A stretch of 64,000 nucleotides of DNA from Pseudovibrio brasiliensis (GTDB lineage: Bacteria; Pseudomonadota; Alphaproteobacteria; Rhizobiales; Stappiaceae), in assembly GCF_018282095.1 (NCBI RefSeq), contig NZ_CP074126.1:4114341-4178340 (forward strand). Direction: 5' to 3'. Within the stretch, counting starts at the first letter, position 1. Each line of letters starts with the position of its first letter. A program made the translations under genes and the position numbers. Shown here one piece after another: positions 58,461 to 64,000 of the stretch. The notes beneath the pieces were generated by a model. It was not told the origin of the DNA, did not search any database, and worked only from the letters and a program-made list of their open reading frames with translations.

Positions 58461-59112
58461 GCTTTTTGGATGCTTCTAAACCAAGCAGATGCGCGGTGAT
58501 CATACCGAACAAAGCCGGCGCAAACTCGTACTTGAGTGGTGCAAACTCAGGTTCTTCATAGAGCGCTACTAAAACTGGTGGAGGGTTGGTGACGGGCCAA
58601 AGTCCGGCAACAAACACATGGATGCTGAAGAATACAGCCATTGCTTCCTCAGCATTCAGCCATGGCAGACCTTTCTGCAAAACAGAAGTTGCCCGTCCTG
58701 CTTCAGCCAGCAAAGCCCGCTTGAAGTTGCGAATACAATCAATGGAAATGTTTTTTTCCATTGTCGGTGCAATTTCGCTCATCAGCTCACACAAACGCTG
58801 ACGGGATGCAAACATCTCTGAAAGAAGCTGCGCCATATCTGCAGGCGCCATCTCACCAGAAACCTTCGTTTCCATATCTTCAATCAGCTCCACGAAATCA
58901 CGCAGCAGCAGTTCCACCAGAATGGCTTCCCGCGTTTCGAAGTACCGATAGATGTTGGACTTCACAATGCCCGCGCGGCTAGCAATTGCCTGCAGGGTCA
59001 GCCCATCTACACCGTCCTGCTCAAGAACACAGGTCGCGGCACGAATAAGATCATTATGGCGCTGCGCCTTTGCTTCGGCGGATCTGGCGCGCTGAAAACT
59101 CTGGTTGGTCAT
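58450..59112 (-). CDS. TetR-family regulator next to the molybdenum hydroxylase genes
   Basis: A 220-residue TetR protein: helix-turn-helix at about 35-60 (LQAIASRAGIVKSNIYRYFET), then a helical effector domain. I use the ATG at 59112 because the family N-terminus (RHNDLIRAATCVLEQDG) then lies about 20 residues in; a longer frame to 59160 is possible, since neither start has a good ribosome site. It is divergent from the iorA-like gene, with an inverted repeat between them at 59192-59216. Confidence 0.85.
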   Translation of the reverse strand: MTNQSFQRARSAEAKAQRHNDLIRAATCVLEQDGVDGLTLQAIASRAGIVKSNIYRYFETREAILVELLLRDFVELIEDMETKVSGEMAPADMAQLLSEMFASRQRLCELMSEIAPTMEKNISIDCIRNFKRALLAEAGRATSVLQKGLPWLNAEEAMAVFFSIHVFVAGLWPVTNPPPVLVALYEEPEFAPLKYEFAPALFGMITAHLLGLEASKKLSA

Positions 59113-59191
59113 AAAGTGGTGATATGTCCCCTTCCTATGCATGTCAATTAATCTTGGCAATGTGCATTGACAAACTTCCGTTAGATCATAA

Positions 59192-59216
59192 GTTAAGAGA
59201 ACGAAAGTCTCCTAAC
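59192..59216. promoter_or_regulatory. Putative TetR operator
   Basis: GTTAAGAGA (59192-59200) and TCTCCTAAC (59208-59216) are inverted repeats matching at 8 of 9 positions around 7 bases. They lie 26 bases before the iorA-like ATG and 80 bases from the TetR ATG. Confidence 0.55.
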
Positions 59217-59242
59217 TATAAATTTACGGGATCGCCAAACAA

Positions 59243-59707
59243 ATGTACCCGAAAATTCCTCTGACCGTGAATGGTCAAAAACAAGAGATAGAAGCCGACC
59301 CGGAAATGCCACTCCTGTGGGCGCTTCGGGACATCATGGACATCAAAGGCCCCAAGTTCGGATGCGGTGTCGCCGCCTGTGGGGCTTGCACAGTTCTCAT
59401 TGACGGAGAAGCTGTTCGTTCCTGTTCCCAGCCAGTGGGCGAAGTGGAAGGTGAAATCACCACCATCGAAGGCATCTCTCAAGGAGATGAACTCCACGCC
59501 GTTCAACAGGCTTGGATGAAACACTCCGTTCCACAATGCGGCTACTGTCAGTCCGGCCAGATCATGGCTGCGGTTGCTCTGCTGGAAGAGAACCCGGACC
59601 CATCTGATGAAGACATCAGCGATGCCATGACTAACCTGTGTCGCTGTGGCACCTATCCAAAAATCAAAGCCGCGATCAAAGACGCAGCTCAAACGCTGGG
59701 AGCTTGA
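59243..59707 (+). CDS. 2Fe-2S subunit of a molybdenum hydroxylase (IorA-like)
   Basis: A 154-residue protein with two [2Fe-2S] clusters: plant-type CGVAACGAC (about 40-49) and the second cluster cysteines in CGYCQSGQ and CRCGTY. This is the small subunit of the xanthine-oxidase family, which relays electrons from the molybdenum site. It is 2 bases before the large subunit gene. It lacks FAD-binding sequences, as expected for the IorAB type, which has no FAD subunit and feeds cytochromes or another acceptor. Confidence 0.92.
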   Translation: MYPKIPLTVNGQKQEIEADPEMPLLWALRDIMDIKGPKFGCGVAACGACTVLIDGEAVRSCSQPVGEVEGEITTIEGISQGDELHAVQQAWMKHSVPQCGYCQSGQIMAAVALLEENPDPSDEDISDAMTNLCRCGTYPKIKAAIKDAAQTLGA

Positions 59708-59709
59708 AG

Positions 59710-61992
59710 ATGAGCCGATTGGGAAAATACACCCGCCGCGCCTTTCTCGGCCTTGGCGTTGCAGCAGCCGGTGGCCTCGCCGTGGGCTACTACTTCTATC
59801 AAAAGCCCTACGCCAACCCACTGGACGCAAAGAAGGCTGAAGGCGAGACACCATTCAACCCTTATGTGATGGTAGATGCAGACAACACCATCACCATCAT
59901 CACCCCTCGTGCTGAGATGGGTCAGGGCGTTCACACAACCCTCGCAGCGTTGGTCGCAGAAGAGCTGGAAGTTCCTCTGGAACAGGTTGTTGTAGAACAC
60001 GGACCATCCAGCCCAGCCTATTACAACTCCTCCATGCTGGAAGAGTCCGCACCATTCCCGTTCTACGATGAAAGCGTGCTGGCAGAGATGGCCCGCGGCT
60101 CCATGAAGATCGTCGCCAAATTCCTCGGCCTAAACATGACCGGCGGCTCCTCTTCTATGACCGACGCCTTCGTAAAGATGCGCGAAGCCGGATACGCTGC
60201 AAAATACGTGTTGGTCAAAGCCGCAGCTGAGCACTTTGGCACCTCTGAAGAGAACCTGACGCTCGCAGACGGAACCATCACAGACAAAGCCTCTGGCAAA
60301 TCCGTCACATATGGCGAACTGGCCCACAAAGCGGCAGTTATCTCGCCGCCAAGTGAGATGAAGCTGAAGAAAGCCAAAGACTGGAAGATCCTCGGCAAGT
60401 CGCAAAAGCGTGTCGAGCTGAAGGAGAAAGTCACAGGTGGCCGTATCTTCGGCATCGACGTCCAGCTGCCAGATATGCTCTACGGCACCGTCAGAATGGC
60501 CCCGCGCAAGGGCGTTAGCATTAAGAGCTACGATAAGACTGAAGCCCTCGCCATTCCCGGCGTGAAGGACGTGGTCGAGATCAAAACCATCGCAGGCGAA
60601 GGTCTCGGTGTTGTTGCGACCAACACATGGGCGGCTTTCAAAGGCGCAGAGGCACTCGAAGTTGAGTGGGAGGATCCGCTTTCTCTTCAAAACACCGATC
60701 AGATGTGGTCCGCCCTTGAAAACGCTCTGACACAGGAAGCCACCTTTGAGCTCGGTGGCACAGGATCTGACGTAGAAGTCTTCACCTCCATTCCGGAAAG
60801 TGAAGCCGTATCAGTTCAATACCGCGTTCCTTTCCTCGCTCACGCAACCATGGAGCCAATGAACGCAACCGCTCAGCACGACGGAAGCACAATCCGTGTC
60901 TGGACCGGTACGCAGGCTCCCGGCCTGATCCAGTCTGTGGTCTCCAGTCACTTCGATATGGACAGCGCAGATATCGACGTCACCACAACGCGCCTCGGTG
61001 GTGGTTTTGGACGCCGTTTGGAAGTCGACTTCGCCCTCTATGCCGCAGTGATCGCAAAAGCAACAGCTCCTCATCCGGTCAAAGTCACATGGACACGAGA
61101 AGAAGACACGCAGCATGACACCTACCGCCCAATGGCGATTGGTGAGTTCAAAGGTCAGGTCACACCAGATGGCACCTTGAAGACCATGGATATGCATGTG
61201 GCCTCCCCATCCATCATCCAAAGCGTGATGCCAAGGATCTTCCCGGGCATCAGCCCAGCTGGTCCAGACAACACCGTGTTGGACGGCGCATTCAATCAGC
61301 CTCTGGATGTCGAAAACATCCGTTGTCAGGCCCACGTAGCTGACCTTCAGGTTCCACTGGGTTTCTGGCGTTCAGTCGGTAACTCCATCAACGGCTTCTT
61401 CCATGAAAGCTTTATGGACGAGGCAGCCCACAAAGCAGGCAAAGACCCGCTTGAGTTCCGCCTTGCTCATCTGACCAGCGACGAGTTCCTGCCAGCCCGT
61501 GAAGTGCTGAAACGCGTTGCAGAAATGTCTGGATGGGGCACTCCGCTGCCAGCAGGCAAAGGACGTGGCGTTGCCCATGTTCTCTCCTTTGGCACATGGA
61601 CAGCACAAGTGGTTCAGGTCGACGTCACAGACAATACTGTCACCATCGAGGAAGTCTGGGCGGCGGCTGATCCGGGTATCGTGCTCGATCCCGGCATGTT
61701 CAAAGACCAGATCATGTCCGGCATAAACTTCGGCCTCAGTCAGGCGCTCGGTCAGGAAATCACATGGGCAGACGGACAGGTGGAGCAAGCTAACTTCGAC
61801 ACCTATGACGCCATGCGTATGTATCAGGCGCCAAAGATCACGATTGACCTGCTGGAGAACTCTCCACGTATGGGCGGAGCCGGTGAACCGGGAACCCCAC
61901 CCTCAACACCAGCTCTGGCGAACGCGATTTTCGCAGCAACCGGCAAACGCATCAGGCAGATGCCACTCAGCAACGAAATCGACTTCATCTAG
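59710..61992 (+). CDS. Molybdopterin-binding subunit of a molybdenum hydroxylase (IorB-like)
   Basis: A 760-residue protein of the isoquinoline-1-oxidoreductase/aldehyde-oxidase type. It starts with a twin-arginine-type signal (KYTRRAFLGLGVAAAGG), so it is probably exported folded with its small subunit. Cofactor and Mo-site regions are recognisable: AEMGQGVHTTL, GGGFGRRLEVDFA, and GFWRSVGNSINGF, and the end GGAGEPGTPPSTPALANAIFAATG (in parts) with the catalytic Glu. The start ATG has GGGAG eight bases upstream. The substrate (an aldehyde or N-heterocycle) is unknown. The stop TAG is part of the following repeat. Confidence 0.92.
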   Translation: MSRLGKYTRRAFLGLGVAAAGGLAVGYYFYQKPYANPLDAKKAEGETPFNPYVMVDADNTITIITPRAEMGQGVHTTLAALVAEELEVPLEQVVVEHGPSSPAYYNSSMLEESAPFPFYDESVLAEMARGSMKIVAKFLGLNMTGGSSSMTDAFVKMREAGYAAKYVLVKAAAEHFGTSEENLTLADGTITDKASGKSVTYGELAHKAAVISPPSEMKLKKAKDWKILGKSQKRVELKEKVTGGRIFGIDVQLPDMLYGTVRMAPRKGVSIKSYDKTEALAIPGVKDVVEIKTIAGEGLGVVATNTWAAFKGAEALEVEWEDPLSLQNTDQMWSALENALTQEATFELGGTGSDVEVFTSIPESEAVSVQYRVPFLAHATMEPMNATAQHDGSTIRVWTGTQAPGLIQSVVSSHFDMDSADIDVTTTRLGGGFGRRLEVDFALYAAVIAKATAPHPVKVTWTREEDTQHDTYRPMAIGEFKGQVTPDGTLKTMDMHVASPSIIQSVMPRIFPGISPAGPDNTVLDGAFNQPLDVENIRCQAHVADLQVPLGFWRSVGNSINGFFHESFMDEAAHKAGKDPLEFRLAHLTSDEFLPAREVLKRVAEMSGWGTPLPAGKGRGVAHVLSFGTWTAQVVQVDVTDNTVTIEEVWAAADPGIVLDPGMFKDQIMSGINFGLSQALGQEITWADGQVEQANFDTYDAMRMYQAPKITIDLLENSPRMGGAGEPGTPPSTPALANAIFAATGKRIRQMPLSNEIDFI

Positions 61993-62095
61993 AGCGCGTT
62001 CCGTTTGATCGGCTTCAATCAAACGATAAGAATTCGCTCAAAATAAAAATGTTAGGGCATGAGGCGTGAATGCAAATGAACGCAACATGCTCTAA
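61990..62095. repeat. Small inverted-repeat-ended element, copy B
   Basis: Begins with TAGAGCGCGTTCCG at the IorB-type stop codon and ends with CATGCTCTAA. It matches copy A (26472-26578) at about 90% by eye, with the best match in AATTCGCTCAAAATAAA and GGCGTGAATGCAAATGAACG. The terminal inverted repeats are TAGAGC/GCTCTA. Its hairpin arms (CGTTTGAT and ATCAAACG) are less perfect than in copy A. A terminator follows. Confidence 0.75.
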
Positions 62096-62096
62096 C

Positions 62097-62132
62097 AAAA
62101 AAGCCCGGTGCATTCATCGCTCCGGGCTTTTT
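62097..62132. terminator. Bidirectional terminator after the IorB-type and AsmA-type genes
   Basis: AAGCCCGG/CCGGGCTT arms (62101-62129) with A- and T-runs at both ends (62097-62102 and 62128-62132), so it works in both directions between two convergent genes. Confidence 0.85.
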
Positions 62133-62152
62133 AAATTCTGATTGAACTTTAA

Positions 62153-64000
62153 TCAGTCAGACAGGAAACCAGCAGGCATACCAAACGCTTCTTCCAATGA
62201 GGTCAGCGTTGCATCTGTATCTGCCGTTCCTTCAGCAACCGCTTCCACGTTCACATTGCCCGGGCCACGAGGCACCACATCACGCCGCTTCAGATCACGC
62301 TTCGGAGCAGCGATAACGCGTGACTTCTTAGGTGCCTCCGCCACAGCAGCTGGTGTTGATACGGGTGCTTCACCCGGCTTCGCGACAGGCATGAGGATTT
62401 TGGAAGTGTCAGTGTTGGCAACAGCCCCTTCAGCAAGTGGAGGCAAATCCCCATCACCGATGGAAGCCGTGTTCACAGTGCTGCTATCTGCAGCAGCAGG
62501 CTCAGCGAGCACAGTCGGTTCAGGTGTGGCCTCAGCACTTTCAGAAGATGCTGTCAGCGCATCCTTAGCAGCAGCTGCCCGCAAACGCTGAGCCTCTTCA
62601 ACCGTCTTGGCTGTCTCCAGATCCTGCGCTAGCTTCTCAGAAAGCCTCTGGGTCTGCTTCACATCCCCGAAGGACGCACTCGCATACTCCTGAATATCGA
62701 CAGTCTCAAAGCTCGGTAGATTGATAGAGCCGCGGATCTTCAATGGCGCCATATCAGCAGTCTGAGTGCTTGCAGTCTCCTCGCCATCCAGCTTGGATTG
62801 ATCCAACATACTTGGCTGCAAATACCAGAGAACCTCACCATCCTTGATGTTGATCGCGCCACGACCTTCCACCAGAGCTGTCTTGCTCTGCAAGGTCAAA
62901 GCCTGAAACTCTGCAGTGCCTTGTTCAAAGATGACATCAGCACCCCAGCTGGAGAACTCGGTCTGATCCGCCTCAGCAAACGGCCAGCCAGTGATGCCTT
63001 TGTTGCCAACAGAGGAAACCAAGCGATCAACATCCAGCTCATGCAGCATGCCGTTACCAAGCTGGAAGCTCAGCGCACCACCCATGTTGACCCAAAGATC
63101 AGTCGGCGTCTTACCAGAGGTGTTCACGTCCATCTCGGCATAAAGATTACCATCCACACGCGGCATATCTCCAAGAGAAGCAAGGAACGGAGCAGCGTTG
63201 ATGCCTTTCAACGAGAACTCCGCAGAAATGCCCGGCTTCACAGTCGCTCCATTCAGCAGCAACTTGCCAGCACCTTCACCTTTGTAAAGACCAACCCGCT
63301 TCACATCCAAAGCCAACCGGCCTTCTGAAAGCGCGGCTCTCAATTCAGCATTCTGTCCACGCAAAGCACCCAGCTTCAGGTCTTGAATGGTTAGCCCAAG
63401 GTCCAGATCAAAGCTGCGCAAAACAGAGAAGTCATAATCTCCTTCCCCCTTTGCGTTCTTGGCATCATGGCGAGAGAACATCTTGTCGAAGGAGGCATGC
63501 GCCACTTCCAGTTGGCCGCTCAACTTTGGAACTTCACTAGTATCCAACCGGCCATTGCCTTGAAGGCTGGTGTCATCCAATTGGAACCGCGCATTCTGGA
63601 ACGCTACACCATTTGCATCCGCATCAAACTGACCAGAGAGCACAAGCTTCTGTCCACGCAGATACCGTGGCAATGGGCGCCCGTACCAACGCGCAAAATT
63701 GTTAAAGTCATCAGTCTGGAATGCGAAGATACCGTCAAATCCATCACGCAGAGAATATGGGCCGGTCAGGCTGCCAGAAAACATCTCGCTGGAAAATGCC
63801 AGATCAACATTCGCATCAGACCGTAGACCGCCTTGCAAAACAATCGGCTCACCATTCCAACGCGCCGTGCCCTTCAGCTCAAGCGGTTTGGACAGACCAG
63901 AAAACACAAAGGTCAGATCCATATCGTCCAGAGCTTCATTACGCCCATCAACTGCCAGCAGCTTCGGCAGTTGAATGTCTGAGACGCGCCCTTTGCGCAG
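62153..64000 (-). CDS. AsmA-like protein, C-terminal part (5' end beyond the window)
   Basis: The minus-strand frame is open to the right edge (beyond an internal ATG at 63922), so only the C-terminal 615 or so residues are here. The visible part matches the AsmA family of large inner-membrane-anchored periplasmic proteins: repeated beta-strand stretches such as SGSLTGPYSLRDGFDGIFAF and the AsmA C-terminal INIKDGEVLWYLQPSM region. The last ~150 residues are Ala/Pro/Thr/Glu-rich (SESAEATPEPTVLAEPAAAD), a low-complexity tail. AsmA-like proteins serve phospholipid transport to the outer membrane. Confidence 0.75.
   Translation of the reverse strand: MRKGRVSDIQLPKLLAVDGRNEALDDMDLTFVFSGLSKPLELKGTARWNGEPIVLQGGLRSDANVDLAFSSEMFSGSLTGPYSLRDGFDGIFAFQTDDFNNFARWYGRPLPRYLRGQKLVLSGQFDADANGVAFQNARFQLDDTSLQGNGRLDTSEVPKLSGQLEVAHASFDKMFSRHDAKNAKGEGDYDFSVLRSFDLDLGLTIQDLKLGALRGQNAELRAALSEGRLALDVKRVGLYKGEGAGKLLLNGATVKPGISAEFSLKGINAAPFLASLGDMPRVDGNLYAEMDVNTSGKTPTDLWVNMGGALSFQLGNGMLHELDVDRLVSSVGNKGITGWPFAEADQTEFSSWGADVIFEQGTAEFQALTLQSKTALVEGRGAINIKDGEVLWYLQPSMLDQSKLDGEETASTQTADMAPLKIRGSINLPSFETVDIQEYASASFGDVKQTQRLSEKLAQDLETAKTVEEAQRLRAAAAKDALTASSESAEATPEPTVLAEPAAADSSTVNTASIGDGDLPPLAEGAVANTDTSKILMPVAKPGEAPVSTPAAVAEAPKKSRVIAAPKRDLKRRDVVPRGPGNVNVEAVAEGTADTDATLTSLEEAFGMPAGFLSD

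Noticed and set aside
1-64000. CRISPR arrays, tRNA or rRNA genes, prophage and insertion-sequence transposases
   Set aside because: Reading the window found no spaced direct repeats of CRISPR size, no cloverleaf-like gene that I could defend, and no transposase, integrase or phage structural gene.

Overview
This 64 kb window comes from a bacterial chromosome, most likely a marine alphaproteobacterium of the Pseudovibrio/Stappiaceae type. That placement is inference. It rests on the alphaproteobacterial layout of the C-P lyase locus (divergent PhnF, a 2H-phosphoesterase-like DUF1045 gene, PhnM, PhnN), on the many TRAP and ABC uptake systems, on paired CobW and WD40 genes, and on a short palindromic repeat of a type common in Hyphomicrobiales and Rhodobacterales. 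I see no rRNA, tRNA, CRISPR array, phage or intact insertion sequence.

Layout. (1) 1-10.4 kb, minus strand: an acyl-CoA synthetase with a complete branched-chain-type (HAAT) ABC transporter (livG, livH, livM, binding protein, livF), then a secreted RNase T2 and a PaaK-like adenylating enzyme; probably uptake and CoA activation of an aromatic or other carboxylic acid. (2) 10.4-13.7 kb: a TakP-like TRAP transporter (dctP-dctQ-dctM) with strong terminators. (3) 14.4-23.6 kb: a DUF1007-NicO metal permease, leucine-type dehydrogenase, LysR regulator, DUF2937 protein, WD40 protein and CobW GTPase, a small membrane protein, an aminotransferase and an Inh-like protease inhibitor. (4) 23.9-31.8 kb is the most accessory-looking part: a small protein with a CheD/CNF-like Cys/His pair, a 32-residue membrane protein, LacI, DinB and MarR genes, an orphan ABC ATPase beside an exported caspase-like (clan CD) protein, a creatininase-family hydrolase, a B12-binding radical SAM protein and an ArsC-like protein. 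(5) 32.1-37.5 kb: a complete oligopeptide-type ABC transporter with a fused double ATPase. (6) 37.7-49.6 kb: an exported small protein, an EEP-family nuclease/phosphatase, a methyltransferase with divergent LysR, an SHMT-like PLP enzyme with an altered active site and divergent GcvA-like LysR, a copper P1B-ATPase, an orphan TRAP binding protein with a UxuR/ExuR-like regulator, and a CYTH-CHAD protein. (7) 49.6-58.5 kb: the C-P lyase locus phnF / phnG-H-I-J-K-L, acetyltransferase, DUF1045, phnM, phnN. (8) 58.5-64 kb: TetR, an IorAB-type molybdenum hydroxylase, and an AsmA-like protein running off the right edge.

Most of the window is uptake of organic acids, peptides and phosphonates plus their regulators. 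The best candidates for something new are the CheD/CNF-like protein (23912-24391), the exported caspase-like protein (28138-28950), the SHMT-like enzyme that has lost the catalytic Glu of SHMT (40878-42215), and a ~105-bp element with short terminal inverted repeats whose two copies each supply the stop codon of the gene before them (26472-26578 and 61990-62095). The last is read directly from sequence; the functions of the first three are inferred from motifs.
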